64,000 bases of DNA from Ferrovibrio terrae (GTDB lineage Bacteria > Pseudomonadota > Alphaproteobacteria > Ferrovibrionales > Ferrovibrionaceae). The notes under the pieces are model-generated. The model was not told the origin of the DNA. It searched no databases and worked only from the letters and a program-made list of their open reading frames with translations. Shown piece by piece: positions 50,045-60,825 of the stretch. Positions within the stretch are counted from its first letter, which is position 1, and each line of letters starts with the position of its first letter. The translations under genes and the position numbers were made by a program. The stretch is taken from positions 3,508,001 to 3,572,000 of the forward strand of contig NZ_CP041636.1 of NCBI RefSeq assembly GCF_007197755.1. Reading direction: 5' to 3'.

Positions 50045-50085
50045 GCGACGGGGCCAAAGCCCCGTCGCTGAGACCTGAAAGGTCT
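50045..50085 (-). promoter_or_regulatory. Terminator-like hairpins in the rplO-secY gap
   Basis: A perfect 10-bp GC-rich stem (GCGACGGGGC and partner, 50045-50054 and 50059-50068) with a 4-base loop is followed on the minus strand by CCAGTTTTCAGG. A 6-bp hairpin (AGACCT/AGGTCT, 50071-50085) precedes it. This could reduce read-through into secY. Confidence 0.55.
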
Positions 50086-50088
50086 GAC

Positions 50089-50610
50089 TTACTTCTTCTT
50101 GCCCTTCGCCTTGGCCTTCTTCTCGGCCTTCGGCTCGGCTTCCGCCTTCGGAGCGACCAGCACGGTGATGCTGCCGCCAGCCTTCTCGACTGCCGCCTTC
50201 GCAGTGCCCGAGGCACCGCTGACGGTGATGGTCACCTTGGCCTTCAGCTCACCGGTGCCGAGCAGACGCACGCCGCCGGCCTTGCGTGAGCACAGGCCAG
50301 CAGCCTTCAGCGCCGCTTCGTCGATCGGCTGCGAGGCATCGATCTTCTTCTTGTCGATCGCCGACTGCAGGCGGCCGATGTTCACGGTCTCGAAATGGAC
50401 CGGGTTCAGCGGATTGAAGCCACGCTTCGGCAGACGACGATAGATCGGAGTCTGACCGCCTTCAAAGCCCTTGATGCTGACGCCGGTACGGGCCTTCTGA
50501 CCCTTCACGCCACGGCCTGAGGTCTTACCCTTGCCGGAACCGATGCCGCGACCGACGCGCATACGATTCTTGCGGGCGCCCTCGTTGTCGGCAATCTGAT
50601 TGAGACGCAT
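50089..50610 (-). CDS. rplO: 50S ribosomal protein L15
   Basis: uL15, 173 residues. [20 protein letters not shown] and [21 protein letters not shown] are diagnostic. The C-terminus extends beyond the usual ~150 residues with a tail of Ala, Lys and Glu ([17 protein letters not shown]). A terminator-like hairpin follows the stop. Confidence 0.95.
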   Translation of the reverse strand: MRLNQIADNEGARKNRMRVGRGIGSGKGKTSGRGVKGQKARTGVSIKGFEGGQTPIYRRLPKRGFNPLNPVHFETVNIGRLQSAIDKKKIDASQPIDEAALKAAGLCSRKAGGVRLLGTGELKAKVTITVSGASGTAKAAVEKAGGSITVLVAPKAEAEPKAEKKAKAKGKKK

Positions 50611-50658
50611 TGTTCTAACCCTTCCGCTCGGACCGGCCTGAAGCCAGTCCTGTGATCC

Positions 50659-50871
50659 TTAGCCTTCGACCTGCACCAGGTGCTGCACCTTGGCGATCAT
50701 GCCGCGCACCGAGGGTGTATCCTCGAGTTCGCGGGTCTGATGCAGCTTGCGCAGACCCAGACCGACCAGCGTGCCCTGCTGATCAGCAGTGCGCTTGTTG
50801 GCCGAACGGATCCAGGTGACCTTCACGGTCTTGCCGGCCGCCTTGGCGGCTTTCTTCTTCGCAGCAGCCAT
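50659..50871 (-). CDS. rpmD: 50S ribosomal protein L30
   Basis: uL30, 70 residues. [20 protein letters not shown] and [20 protein letters not shown] are diagnostic. The first ~14 residues ([13 protein letters not shown]) are a Lys/Ala extension not found in the short E. coli form. It lies 5 bases after rpsE. Confidence 0.94.
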   Translation of the reverse strand: MAAAKKKAAKAAGKTVKVTWIRSANKRTADQQGTLVGLGLRKLHQTRELEDTPSVRGMIAKVQHLVQVEG

Positions 50872-50876
50872 GGGGC

Positions 50877-51449
50877 TTACTCCTCAGTCTCGGACTTGCG
50901 GCCGAGCAGGTCGGAAACCTTCTTGCCGCGCTTGGACGCAATATGGCGCGGCGCATTCAGGCCCTTGAGAGCCTCGAAGGTCGCCTTCACCATGTTATGC
51001 GGGTTCGACGAACCGAGCGACTTGGTCACCACGTCGGCGACGCCCAGCGTCTCGAACACGGCGCGCATCGGGCCACCGGCGATGATGCCGGTACCGGCCG
51101 GAGCCGTACGCAGCAAGACCTTACCGGCGCCATGACGGCCCTCGATGTCGTGATGCAGCGTGCGGCCTTCGCGCAGATTGACGCGGATCATGTTGCGCTT
51201 GGCATGTTCAGTTGCCTTGCGGATCGCTTCCGGCACTTCACGAGCCTTGCCCGAACCATAACCGACGCGGCCCTTCTGATCGCCAACGACGACGAGAGCG
51301 GCGAAACCGAAGCGACGACCGCCCTTCACCACCTTCGCGACGCGATTGATGCTGACCAGCTTGTCGACGAGATCGTCGCCACGATCGCGGTCACCACCGC
51401 GGTCGCCACGTTCCCGATCGCCCCGTTCACCCCGTTGAGTAGCAGCCAT
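50877..51449 (-). CDS. rpsE: 30S ribosomal protein S5
   Basis: uS5, 190 residues, acting in decoding accuracy. The RNA-binding double-stranded-RNA-like domain has [17 protein letters not shown] and [17 protein letters not shown], then [15 protein letters not shown]. The ATG at 51449 is used; the longest frame starts with TTG three codons earlier. The N-terminus carries an Arg/Asp/Gly-rich extension (about residues 8-25). Confidence 0.95.
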   Translation of the reverse strand: MAATQRGERGDRERGDRGGDRDRGDDLVDKLVSINRVAKVVKGGRRFGFAALVVVGDQKGRVGYGSGKAREVPEAIRKATEHAKRNMIRVNLREGRTLHHDIEGRHGAGKVLLRTAPAGTGIIAGGPMRAVFETLGVADVVTKSLGSSNPHNMVKATFEALKGLNAPRHIASKRGKKVSDLLGRKSETEE

Positions 51450-51465
51450 TGTACCCAAACCTTTC

Positions 51466-51837
51466 TTAGAATTTCAGACCAGCTTCACGCGCCGCGTCTG
51501 CGAGCGCCTTGATGCGGCCGTGATAGAGATAGGCGCCACGGTCGAAGGTGACATCGGTGATGCCGGCGGCCTTCGCGCGCTCGGCAATCAGCTTGCCAAC
51601 TTCGGAGGCGGCCTTGCTGTCGGCACCGGTCTTCAGCGAGCCGCGCAGGCCAGCTTCCAGAGACGAGGCAGCAGCAACAGTCACACCCTTCACGTCGTCG
51701 ATGACCTGGGCGTAAATGTAGCGCGAGGAGCGATGCACGCTCAGACGCGGACGACCATGTGCGGCGGCAACGATCTTGGTGCGGTTGCGCTGCTTGCGGC
51801 GCTCGTTGAGAGCGTTCAGGCGGGTTTTCATGCTCAT
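51466..51837 (-). CDS. rplR: 50S ribosomal protein L18
   Basis: uL18, 123 residues, a 5S-rRNA-binding protein. [18 protein letters not shown] and [20 protein letters not shown] are diagnostic, with [19 protein letters not shown] near the end. The ATG at 51837 has AGGGA seven bases upstream; the next ATG six bases later is possible too. The open frame continues upstream inside rplF but that part is not L18. Confidence 0.95.
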   Translation of the reverse strand: MSMKTRLNALNERRKQRNRTKIVAAAHGRPRLSVHRSSRYIYAQVIDDVKGVTVAAASSLEAGLRGSLKTGADSKAASEVGKLIAERAKAAGITDVTFDRGAYLYHGRIKALADAAREAGLKF

Positions 51838-51848
51838 AGCGGCATCCC

Positions 51849-52382
51849 TTACTTCTTCTTGCCTTCCTTGCGCAGGATGGTCTCGGAGGCATACTTGATG
51901 CCCTTGCCCTTGTAGGGCTCCGGCGGCTTCACGCTGCGGATGTCCGCGGCGACCTTGCCGACCAACTGCTTGTCCGCACCCGAGATCTTGATCGAGGTGG
52001 GCTTTTCCACCTTGATTTCGATGCCGGCCGGGATCGGATAGATCACTTCGTGGCTGAAGCCCATGTTCAGCTGCAGGTTCTTGCCCTGCATCGCCGCACG
52101 CAGACCGACGCCGTTGATTTCCAGCTCTTCGCTGTAACCGTCCTTGACGCCCTTGACCAGGTTGTTCACCAGCGTGCGCTGCATGCCCCACATGGAGCGG
52201 GCACGACGGGTAACCTGACGCGGCTTCACGGTGATCTTGCCGTCAGCCAGAGTGACGTCCAGGTCTTCCACGATGGTGAGCTTGAGCTCGCCCTTCGGGC
52301 CCTTGGCGGTCAGGGTCTGGCCGGCCAACTGGACCTGCACGCCCTGAGGCACCGGGACCGGATGTTTGCCGATACGCGACAT
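51849..52382 (-). CDS. rplF: 50S ribosomal protein L6
   Basis: uL6, 177 residues. [18 protein letters not shown] opens the protein and [20 protein letters not shown] closes it, both diagnostic. The ATG at 52382 has AAGGAGC upstream; a longer frame reaches into rpsH. The spacing to rplR is 11 bases. Confidence 0.96.
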   Translation of the reverse strand: MSRIGKHPVPVPQGVQVQLAGQTLTAKGPKGELKLTIVEDLDVTLADGKITVKPRQVTRRARSMWGMQRTLVNNLVKGVKDGYSEELEINGVGLRAAMQGKNLQLNMGFSHEVIYPIPAGIEIKVEKPTSIKISGADKQLVGKVAADIRSVKPPEPYKGKGIKYASETILRKEGKKK

Positions 52383-52392
52383 GATCAGCTCC

Positions 52393-52788
52393 TTAGAACA
52401 CGCGGCAGAGGACTTCGCCGCCGACATTGGCGGAGCGAGCCTCAGTGTCGGACATCACGCCGCGCGGGGTGGACAGGATCGAAATCCCGAGACCGCCACG
52501 CACCTTGCCGAGGTCCTTGATTGCCGAATACACGCGACGGCCGGGCTTCGAGACGCGGTCGATGGTCTTGATGACCGGCTCGCCCTCGAAATACTTCAGC
52601 TCGATGCGCAGGTTGCGCTTGTTGCCATCTTCCACGACTTCGTAGCCGCGGATATAGCCTTCCTTCTTGAGCACTTCGAGCACGTTCATACGCAGCTTCG
52701 AAGCCGGGGAAGCGATTGCCGCCTTACCCGCCTGCTGCCCGTTACGAATACGGGCAAGCATATCGCCCAGGGGATCGGTCAGAGCCAT
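52393..52788 (-). CDS. rpsH: 30S ribosomal protein S8
   Basis: uS8, 131 residues, a central-domain 16S rRNA binder and in E. coli the repressor of the spc operon. [18 protein letters not shown] and [20 protein letters not shown] are diagnostic. The end [10 protein letters not shown] is canonical. Confidence 0.96.
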   Translation of the reverse strand: MALTDPLGDMLARIRNGQQAGKAAIASPASKLRMNVLEVLKKEGYIRGYEVVEDGNKRNLRIELKYFEGEPVIKTIDRVSKPGRRVYSAIKDLGKVRGGLGISILSTPRGVMSDTEARSANVGGEVLCRVF

Positions 52789-52800
52789 CTGTTGCTCTCC

Positions 52801-53106
52801 TTACCAGCTCGACTTGGTCATGCCGGGGATCTGGCCGCTCGAGGCCAGTTCACGCAGCATGTTGCGCGACAGTTTCAGCTTGCGATAAACGGCGCGCGGA
52901 CGGCCGGTCAGTTCGCAACGGTTGCGCACACGGATCTTTGCGGAATTGCGCGGCAGTTCGGCCAGCTTGAGGGCCGCCTCGAAACGCTCTTCCGGGGTGA
53001 TGGTCTTGTTCTTGATAGTCGCCTTCAGCTTCGCGCGCTTGGCGGCGAACTGAACCGACATCCTGCGACGACGTTCGTTCTTTTCGATGGAACTGGTCTT
53101 TGCCAT
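52801..53106 (-). CDS. rpsN: 30S ribosomal protein S14
   Basis: uS14, 101 residues: the long, zinc-free form, since only one Cys (RCELTGR) is present and no CxxC pair is seen. [20 protein letters not shown] and [18 protein letters not shown] are diagnostic. It lies between rplE and rpsH as in the standard spc order. Confidence 0.96.
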   Translation of the reverse strand: MAKTSSIEKNERRRRMSVQFAAKRAKLKATIKNKTITPEERFEAALKLAELPRNSAKIRVRNRCELTGRPRAVYRKLKLSRNMLRELASSGQIPGMTKSSW

Positions 53107-53126
53107 ATCGGGTGTCCCTTTTCGGC

Positions 53127-53672
53127 TCAGTTCGTGAACGGCATGCGGAAACCGGCCAGCAGGGCCTTGGCTTCCTCGTCCGTCTTCGCCGTGGTGCAGA
53201 TGATGATGTCCATGCCGCGGGCAGAATCGACCTTGTCGTAGTCGATTTCCGGGAAGATGAACTGCTCCTTCAGACCCAGGGCATAGTTGCCGCGGCCGTC
53301 GAAGCTCTTGCCGTTCACACCACGGAAGTCGCGCACGCGCGGCAGGGCGATGTTGATCAGGCGATCCAGGAACTCGTACATGTGCTCGCGACGCAGCGTG
53401 ACCTTGCAGCCGACCGGCTGATTTTCACGCAGCTTGAAGTTCGCGATCGCCTTGCGGGACTTGGTCAGGATCGGCTTCTGGCCGGTGATCGCAGCCATCT
53501 CGGCAGCGGCGGCCGTGATCTTCTTGGAGTCCTGGGCAGCTTCGCCCACGCCCATGTTGACGACGATCTTGGTGATCTTCGGCACTTCCATGGCGTTCTT
53601 GTAGCCGAACTTCTCGGTCAGCTGCTTGCGGACCTGCTGTTCGTAAATGTCTTTCATGCGCGGATTGGCCAC
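53127..53672 (-). CDS. rplE: 50S ribosomal protein L5
   Basis: uL5, about 181 residues, binding 5S r[23 protein letters not shown] and the [20 protein letters not shown] segment are diagnostic. The GTG at 53672 is preferred because GGAGG lies five bases upstream. The ATG at 53684, which overlaps the rplX stop by one base, would add four residues (MEAD) and has no ribosome binding site of its own. Confidence 0.95.
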   Translation of the reverse strand: MANPRMKDIYEQQVRKQLTEKFGYKNAMEVPKITKIVVNMGVGEAAQDSKKITAAAAEMAAITGQKPILTKSRKAIANFKLRENQPVGCKVTLRREHMYEFLDRLINIALPRVRDFRGVNGKSFDGRGNYALGLKEQFIFPEIDYDKVDSARGMDIIICTTAKTDEEAKALLAGFRMPFTN

Positions 53673-53683
53673 ATCAGCCTCCA

Positions 53684-54007
53684 TCAGCGGTCGATGACTT
53701 CGCCGGAGCGCTTGGCAAAGCGCACCTTCCGGCCGTCATCGAGAGTCTTCACACCAACGCGGGTCGGCTTGCCGTCCTTAGGATCGGCCAGCATCACGTT
53801 GGAAACATGCAGCGGGGCTTCGCGCTGCTCAATGCCACCCGCACCCGTGCGGGTCGGCTTGACATGCTTGGTCACCTTGTTGGCGCCCGAGACGGTCACG
53901 CGCGATGACTCGCGGCTCACGCTCAGCACCTCACCGGTGGCGCCCTTCGAGCGGCCGGTGATCACGACGACCTTGTCGCCCTTCTTGATCTTCATAGCTT
54001 CGGCCAT
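53684..54007 (-). CDS. rplX: 50S ribosomal protein L24
   Basis: uL24, 107 residues, an early assembly protein. [20 protein letters not shown] (KOW motif) and [20 protein letters not shown] are diagnostic. It starts 3 bases after rplN; the extra N-terminal MAEA precedes the more usual MKIKKG start. Confidence 0.96.
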   Translation of the reverse strand: MAEAMKIKKGDKVVVITGRSKGATGEVLSVSRESSRVTVSGANKVTKHVKPTRTGAGGIEQREAPLHVSNVMLADPKDGKPTRVGVKTLDDGRKVRFAKRSGEVIDR

Positions 54008-54010
54008 GGC

Positions 54011-54379
54011 TTACAGAACCTCCGGCGCCAGCGAAATGATCTTCATATGGCCCTTGCCGCGCAGCTCGCGGGTGACCGGCCCGAAGATACGGGTGCCGAT
54101 CGGCTCTTCCTGCTTGTTGATCAGGACGGCGGCATTGCGGTCGAAGCGGATGGCGCTGCCATCGGCGCGGCGGATTTCCTTCGCCGTGCGAACGATGACG
54201 GCGCGATGCACGTCACCCTTCTTGACCTTGCCGCGCGGGATCGCGTCCTTGACGGAGACGACGATGACATCGCCGACCTGGGCCGTCCGGCGCTTCGCGC
54301 CACCCAGCACCTTGATGCACTGGACTCGGCGTGCGCCCGAATTATCGGCGACGTCGAGATTGGTTTCCACTTGGATCAT
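54011..54379 (-). CDS. rplN: 50S ribosomal protein L14
   Basis: uL14, 122 residues, contacting 16S rRNA in a subunit bridge. [20 protein letters not shown] and the ending [16 protein letters not shown] are fully canonical. It is followed by rplX after 3 bases and preceded by rpsQ with a 35-base gap. Confidence 0.97.
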   Translation of the reverse strand: MIQVETNLDVADNSGARRVQCIKVLGGAKRRTAQVGDVIVVSVKDAIPRGKVKKGDVHRAVIVRTAKEIRRADGSAIRFDRNAAVLINKQEEPIGTRIFGPVTRELRGKGHMKIISLAPEVL

Positions 54380-54414
54380 TGGACCTGTACCTCGCTAAAC
54401 TATCTTGGTGCGGT

Positions 54415-54651
54415 TCAGGAAACGGTTTCGATGACGATCCAGCGTTTCAGCTTGGATATCGGCTTCGATTCCTGAATCGACACGACCTCGCCCTCTTTCC
54501 GAGAATTGTTCTCGTCATGGGCATGGTAATTCTTCGAACGGCGAATGAACTTCTTGTACACCGGGTCCATGATGCGGCGCTCGACCTTCACAACAATGGT
54601 CTTGTTACCCTTGTTGCTCACCACGACGCCCTGCAATACGCGCTTCGGCAT
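54415..54651 (-). CDS. rpsQ: 30S ribosomal protein S17
   Basis: uS17, 78 residues, an OB-fold primary 16S binder. [20 protein letters not shown] and [13 protein letters not shown]-like text ([18 protein letters not shown]) are diagnostic. Confidence 0.96.
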   Translation of the reverse strand: MPKRVLQGVVVSNKGNKTIVVKVERRIMDPVYKKFIRRSKNYHAHDENNSRKEGEVVSIQESKPISKLKRWIVIETVS

Positions 54652-54662
54652 CTTTTCTCTCC

Positions 54663-54863
54663 TTACGCCTTCTTCGCGCCGGCCTGCTTATGCAGGGCGG
54701 TGCGCACTCGGGCGACGTCGCGACGCACTTGCTTCACGCGCGCGGTGTTTTCCAGCTGACCGGTCGCCTTCTGGAAGCGCAGGTTGAACTGCTCTTTCTT
54801 CAGGTCGACAAGCTTGGTGTTCAGCTCGTCCTTGGTCTTACCGACCAGTTCATTGCTCTTCAT
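54663..54863 (-). CDS. rpmC: 50S ribosomal protein L29
   Basis: uL29, 66 residues, near the peptide exit tunnel where SRP and trigger factor dock. [20 protein letters not shown] is diagnostic, followed by [11 protein letters not shown] helical hairpin is expected. Confidence 0.95.
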   Translation of the reverse strand: MKSNELVGKTKDELNTKLVDLKKEQFNLRFQKATGQLENTARVKQVRRDVARVRTALHKQAGAKKA

Positions 54864-54866
54864 GGC

Positions 54867-55286
54867 TTACGCTCCCTCACCCAGGCGGGTGACGACCTTG
54901 GTCTTGATCGGCAGCTTGGCCGCGCCGAGCAGGAAGGCTTCCTTGGCGAGATTCGCCGGGATGCCGTCGAGTTCGAACATGATGCGGCCGGGCTTCACGC
55001 GGGCCACCCACAATTCGGGCGAGCCCTTACCGGAACCCATGCGGACTTCGGCCGGCTTCTTAGACACCGGCACATCGGGGAACACGCGGATCCACATACG
55101 ACCCTGGCGCTTGATGTGACGGGTGATCGCACGGCGGCAGGCCTCAATCTGGCGGGCAGTGACGCGCGCCGGCTCCAGGGCCTTCAGGCCGAAGGCGCCG
55201 AAATTGAGATCAGTACCACCCTTGGCCACGCCATGGATGCGGCCCTTAAAGGCCTTGCGGAATTTAGTACGCTTCGGTTGCAACAT
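54867..55286 (-). CDS. rplP: 50S ribosomal protein L16
   Basis: uL16, 139 residues, close to the A-site tRNA elbow. [19 protein letters not shown] and [20 protein letters not shown], then [20 protein letters not shown], are diagnostic. Three bases separate it from rpmC. Confidence 0.97.
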   Translation of the reverse strand: MLQPKRTKFRKAFKGRIHGVAKGGTDLNFGAFGLKALEPARVTARQIEACRRAITRHIKRQGRMWIRVFPDVPVSKKPAEVRMGSGKGSPELWVARVKPGRIMFELDGIPANLAKEAFLLGAAKLPIKTKVVTRLGEGA

Positions 55287-55303
55287 GTCTCGTTACTCCC
55301 GGC

Positions 55304-56008
55304 TCAACCCTGACGGCCGCCCTGGTGGCTCGGACCCTGGCTCTGTTCAGCCATACGCTTGTCCTGAGCCATCGGGTCATGAGCCATGATCTCGCCCTTG
55401 AACACCCAAACCTTCACGCCGCAGCTGCCATAAGCAGTCTTGGCAGTGCTGCGCGCGAAATCGACATCGGCGCGCAGGGTATGCAGAGGCACGCGGCCTT
55501 CGCGATACCACTCGACGCGGGCGATTTCGGCACCGCCGAGACGACCGCTGCAGGTGATGCGGATGCCACCGGCACCCAGACGCATCGCCGACTGCACGGC
55601 GCGCTTCATCGCACGGCGGAAGGCCACGCGGCGCTCCAGCTGCTGGGCGATATTCTCGGCGACCAGCTTGGCATCGAGCTCCGGCTTGCGGATTTCGACG
55701 ATATTCAGGTGCACTTCCGACTTGGTCATCTTGGCCAGGTCAGAACGCAGCTTCTCGATGTCGGCGCCCTTCTTGCCGATCACCACGCCCGGACGAGCCG
55801 AGTGGATGGTGATGCGGGCCTTCTTGGCCGGGCGCTCGATCACGATGCGGGCAACACCGGCCTGGGCCAGGCGCTTTTCCAGATACGCACGGATCTTCAG
55901 GTCTTCATGCAGCAGGCCGGCGTATTCCTTGTCGCTGGAGTACCAGCGGGAATCCCACGTACGGTTGATGCCGAGACGAAGCCCGATCGGATTGACTTTC
56001 TGACCCAT
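55304..56008 (-). CDS. rpsC: 30S ribosomal protein S3
   Basis: uS3, 234 residues, with an N-terminal KH domain ([15 protein letters not shown] containing GxxG) and a C-terminal domain around the mRNA entry. [20 protein letters not shown] opens it. The Gln/Gly-rich end (about residues 212-234) is a disordered tail. Its start overlaps the rplV stop by one base. Confidence 0.97.
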   Translation of the reverse strand: MGQKVNPIGLRLGINRTWDSRWYSSDKEYAGLLHEDLKIRAYLEKRLAQAGVARIVIERPAKKARITIHSARPGVVIGKKGADIEKLRSDLAKMTKSEVHLNIVEIRKPELDAKLVAENIAQQLERRVAFRRAMKRAVQSAMRLGAGGIRITCSGRLGGAEIARVEWYREGRVPLHTLRADVDFARSTAKTAYGSCGVKVWVFKGEIMAHDPMAQDKRMAEQSQGPSHQGGRQG

Positions 56009-56475
56009 TACGCCTGCTCCCCGCTCTGCGCTTCAGCCGTCTTCGCCTTCGGGGCCGACTTGGCACCCTTCGACTTAGCGGCCTTGGCCGGAGCTTTCTT
56101 CTCTTCCTCGCGCTCGCGCACCACGATGGTGAGGTGGCTGAACGGCTTCAGGATCGGCGCGCCGCGGCCACGGGCGCGGGCGTGGAAACGCCGCATCACC
56201 AGGCCCTTGCCGACGCTGGCTTCGGCGACGACCAGACGGTCGACGTCGAGCTGATGGTTGTTCTCGGCATTGGCGATCGCCGACTGGAGGACCTTGCGGA
56301 CGTCCTGGGCGATACGACGCTTGGAGAAGGTGAGTTCGGACAGGGCAGTCTCGACCCGCTTGCCGCGGATCAGACCAGCCACCACACCGAGCTTCCGGGG
56401 GCTAACACGGATGTTGCGCCCCACGGCCATGGCCTCGTTCTCGCCGAGGCGGGTTTCGCGCGCCTGCTTGCTCAT
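56008..56475 (-). CDS. rplV: 50S ribosomal protein L22
   Basis: uL22, 155 residues, lining the exit tunnel. [20 protein letters not shown] and [17 protein letters not shown] are diagnostic. The protein is longer than the usual ~110-126 residues because of an N-terminal ~18-residue lead and a C-terminal Ala/Lys/Glu tail of about 30 residues. Confidence 0.96.
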   Translation of the reverse strand: MSKQARETRLGENEAMAVGRNIRVSPRKLGVVAGLIRGKRVETALSELTFSKRRIAQDVRKVLQSAIANAENNHQLDVDRLVVAEASVGKGLVMRRFHARARGRGAPILKPFSHLTIVVREREEEKKAPAKAAKSKGAKSAPKAKTAEAQSGEQA

Positions 56476-56477
56476 GG

Positions 56478-56756
56478 TTACTTCTTCGCCTTCTTGTCGC
56501 CAGCGGTGTGGCCGGGGAAGGTGCGGGTCGGCGAGAACTCGCCAAACTTATGCCCGACCATATCCTCGGTCACGTTCACCGGGATGAACTTGTTGCCGTT
56601 GTGAACGCCAAAAGTCAGGCCAACAAACTGCGGCATGATCGTCGAGCGGCGCGACCAGGTCTTAATGACCTCTTTGCGGCCCGACGTTGCGACCTTGTCG
56701 GCCTTCTTCAGCAGATACCCGTCAACGAACGGGCCCTTCCAGACAGAACGTGTCAC
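56478..56756 (-). CDS. rpsS: 30S ribosomal protein S19
   Basis: uS19, 92 residues, in the head and bridging to L5/S13. [18 protein letters not shown] and [19 protein letters not shown] are diagnostic, as is the ending around [19 protein letters not shown]. Confidence 0.97.
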   Translation of the reverse strand: MTRSVWKGPFVDGYLLKKADKVATSGRKEVIKTWSRRSTIMPQFVGLTFGVHNGNKFIPVNVTEDMVGHKFGEFSPTRTFPGHTAGDKKAKK

Positions 56757-56775
56757 GATCGACCTCCTAGCCCGT

Positions 56776-57612
56776 TCAGCTATGCTTGCCCGGCGGGCGA
56801 CGGCGCAGAATCATATTCTGCGTCCGCTTGTTGTTACGCGTGCGCTTACCCTTGGTGTTCTTGCCCCACGGGGTCACCGGATGGCGGCCACCAGAGGTAC
56901 GACCTTCACCACCACCATGCGGATGGTCGATCGGGTTCATGGCAACACCACGAACGGTCGGGCGGATGCCCATCCAGCGCTTGCGGCCAGCCTTGCCCAG
57001 CTTGGTGTTCTGGTTGTCCGGGTTGGACACCGCGCCGATGGTGGCCATGCACTCGGCCTGCACCAGACGCTGCTCACCCGAGGCCAGGCGTACCAGGGCC
57101 ATGCCCTGATCCTTGCCGACCAGCTGCACGAAGCTGCCGGCCGAACGGGCCATCTGGCCACCCTTGCCCGGCTTCATCTCCACATTGTGGATGATGGTGC
57201 CGACCGGAATGGACTTCAGCGGCATCGCATTGCCAGGCTTGATGTCGGCCTTCTCGCCCGACACCACGCGGTCGCCGGCCTTCAGGCGCTGCGGGGCGAT
57301 GATGTAGGCGAGCTCACCGTCATCATACTTGATGAGCGCGATGAACGCGGTGCGGTTCGGGTCATACTCGATCCGCTCGACAACAGCGCTGATATCGAAC
57401 TTGCGGCGCTTGAAGTCGATCATGCGGTAGCGGCGCTTGTGGCCACCACCGATGTGACGGGTCGTGATGCGACCGAAATGATTGCGGCCACCAGTCTTCT
57501 TCAGGCCCTCGGTGAGCTCCTTGACCGGGCGGCCCTTGTGGAGCTGCGAACGGTCAATGAGCACGAGGCCGCGGGTCGACGGCGTAACCGGCTTATAAGT
57601 CTTCAACGCCAT
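56776..57612 (-). CDS. rplB: 50S ribosomal protein L2
   Basis: uL2, 278 residues, essential for peptidyl transfer and subunit joining. [20 protein letters not shown] and [20 protein letters not shown], with the conserved His in the second, are diagnostic. The end ...RRRPPGKHS is normal. Confidence 0.97.
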   Translation of the reverse strand: MALKTYKPVTPSTRGLVLIDRSQLHKGRPVKELTEGLKKTGGRNHFGRITTRHIGGGHKRRYRMIDFKRRKFDISAVVERIEYDPNRTAFIALIKYDDGELAYIIAPQRLKAGDRVVSGEKADIKPGNAMPLKSIPVGTIIHNVEMKPGKGGQMARSAGSFVQLVGKDQGMALVRLASGEQRLVQAECMATIGAVSNPDNQNTKLGKAGRKRWMGIRPTVRGVAMNPIDHPHGGGEGRTSGGRHPVTPWGKNTKGKRTRNNKRTQNMILRRRPPGKHS

Positions 57613-57615
57613 GGC

Positions 57616-57909
57616 TTAGATCCCCGTCGTCACGTCGATCTTGTGGCCGTCGGCGAGGGTGACCATCGCCTTCTTCCAATCCGAGCGCTTGCCCGGCTCG
57701 CCACGAAACAGTTTCACTTTACCCTTGCTGCGCAGGGTGTTGACCGCCGTCACCTTGACCTTGAACAGCGCCTCAACGGCGGCCTTGATCTGCGGCTTGG
57801 TCGCGGTCAGCGGCACCTTGAAGGTGACCTGGTTGTACTCGGAAGTACGGGTCGCCTTTTCGGTGATCACCGGCGAGAGGATCACATCGTAGTGGTTCAC
57901 GTTGCTCAT
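57616..57909 (-). CDS. rplW: 50S ribosomal protein L23
   Basis: uL23, 97 residues, beside the exit tunnel and docking site for trigger factor. [19 protein letters not shown] and [18 protein letters not shown] are diagnostic. Its ATG overlaps the rplD stop by 4 bases. Confidence 0.96.
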   Translation of the reverse strand: MSNVNHYDVILSPVITEKATRTSEYNQVTFKVPLTATKPQIKAAVEALFKVKVTAVNTLRSKGKVKLFRGEPGKRSDWKKAMVTLADGHKIDVTTGI

Positions 57910-58538
57910 TTCAGGCGAGCCTCCAGAGCCTCGACCGCGGCCTTGGTCAGAACCAGGGTGTCACGGCGCAGGATGTCGTAAACGTTGGCGCCCTGCTCCG
58001 GCAGAACGTCGACGTTGTGGATCGCACGGATGGCGCGGGCGAAATTTTCGTCCAGCACGTTGCCGTCGATGACCAGCGCGCTCTCCAGGCCCATGCCCTT
58101 CAGCTTGCTGGCGAGGTCCTTGGTCTTGCCGACGGTCAGCGTGGCGGCGTCGACGATCTTCAGCTTGCCTTCGGCCAGCTTGGTCGACAGCGCGGTCTTC
58201 AGCGCCAGCTTGCGGACCTTCTTCGGCAGGTCGATGGCATGGCTGCGCGGCACCGGGCCGAAAGCCTTACCACCACCGCGGAACTGCGGAGCGCGGATGC
58301 CGCCGTGGCGGGCGCCGCCCGAGCCCTTCTGCTTGACGATCTTGCGGGTCGAACCGGCAACTTCGCCATAGGTCTTGGTCTTGTGAGTGCCTTGCTGGCG
58401 CTTCGCAAGCTGCCAGATGACATAACGCTGCAGGAGGTCCGCACGCGGCGGCAGACCGAACACGTCCTTGGACAGCGTGAGCTTGCCCGAGTCCTTGTTC
58501 TCCAGCGTCGTCACGGCGATTTCGATTTTATCGGCCAT
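57906..58538 (-). CDS. rplD: 50S ribosomal protein L4
   Basis: uL4, 210 residues, in the exit tunnel and in E. coli the autogenous regulator of the S10 operon. [20 protein letters not shown] and [20 protein letters not shown] are diagnostic. It starts 12 bases after rplC. Confidence 0.96.
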   Translation of the reverse strand: MADKIEIAVTTLENKDSGKLTLSKDVFGLPPRADLLQRYVIWQLAKRQQGTHKTKTYGEVAGSTRKIVKQKGSGGARHGGIRAPQFRGGGKAFGPVPRSHAIDLPKKVRKLALKTALSTKLAEGKLKIVDAATLTVGKTKDLASKLKGMGLESALVIDGNVLDENFARAIRAIHNVDVLPEQGANVYDILRRDTLVLTKAAVEALEARLK

Positions 58539-58550
58539 GATCCTATACCC

Positions 58551-59231
58551 TTACTTGGCGGCCTTGAGAGCGGCCGGCATCGGCAGGTCCTTGGCGCGCG
58601 GCTTCTTCACCGCATCGCGAACCACCACATACTGACCCTCTGAGCCCGGAATGCTGCCCTTGACCATGATCAGGCCGCGATCAGCGTCCGTACGCACGAT
58701 CTGCAGGTTCTGCTGGGTGCGCTGACGGTCGCCCATATGGCCGGCCATCTTCTTGCCCTTGAACACCTTGCCCGGATCCTGGCGCTGACCCGTCGAACCA
58801 TGCGAACGATGGCTGACCGACACGCCGTGGCTGGCTTCCAGACCACGGAAATTGTGCCGCTTCATGACACCGGCAAAGCCCTTACCGATCGTGGTGCCGG
58901 TCACGTCGACAAACTGGCCGACAATGAAATGCTCCACCGACAGTTCGGCGCCGACTTCCACCATCGCGTCGGCCGCAACGCGGAACTCGACAAGCTTGCG
59001 CTTGGGTTCGACATTCGCCTTGGCGAAGTGGCCGCGCAGGGCCTTGGTGACATTCTTCGGCTTGATGGTGTCGACGCCGAGCTGGAGGGCCGTGTAGCCA
59101 TCCTTCTCGGCAGTGCGCTGCTGCACCACCTGCAAATTGTCCACCTTCAGCACGGTGACGGGCACGTGTGTGCCGTCCTCCGAGAACAGCCGGGTCATCC
59201 CCAGCTTGCGTGCAACCAATCCGGTCCGCAT
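58551..59231 (-). CDS. rplC: 50S ribosomal protein L3
   Basis: uL3, 226 residues, assembly initiator near the peptidyl-transferase centre. [20 protein letters not shown] and [20 protein letters not shown], with [20 protein letters not shown], are diagnostic. The last-named region carries the conserved Gln that PrmB methylates in relatives. Confidence 0.97.
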   Translation of the reverse strand: MRTGLVARKLGMTRLFSEDGTHVPVTVLKVDNLQVVQQRTAEKDGYTALQLGVDTIKPKNVTKALRGHFAKANVEPKRKLVEFRVAADAMVEVGAELSVEHFIVGQFVDVTGTTIGKGFAGVMKRHNFRGLEASHGVSVSHRSHGSTGQRQDPGKVFKGKKMAGHMGDRQRTQQNLQIVRTDADRGLIMVKGSIPGSEGQYVVVRDAVKKPRAKDLPMPAALKAAK

Positions 59232-59243
59232 CGGTCCAGTTCC

Positions 59244-59552
<309 letters not shown>

Positions 59553-59581
59553 TGTCCTGTGTCCTGTCTGACGCTCGAGAC

Positions 59582-60772
<1,191 letters not shown>

Positions 60773-60825
60773 TTTACTTCTCCGTTAGATCGGACGTGTT
60801 CGGTGATGCGCGTTCGTGTGTGAGA

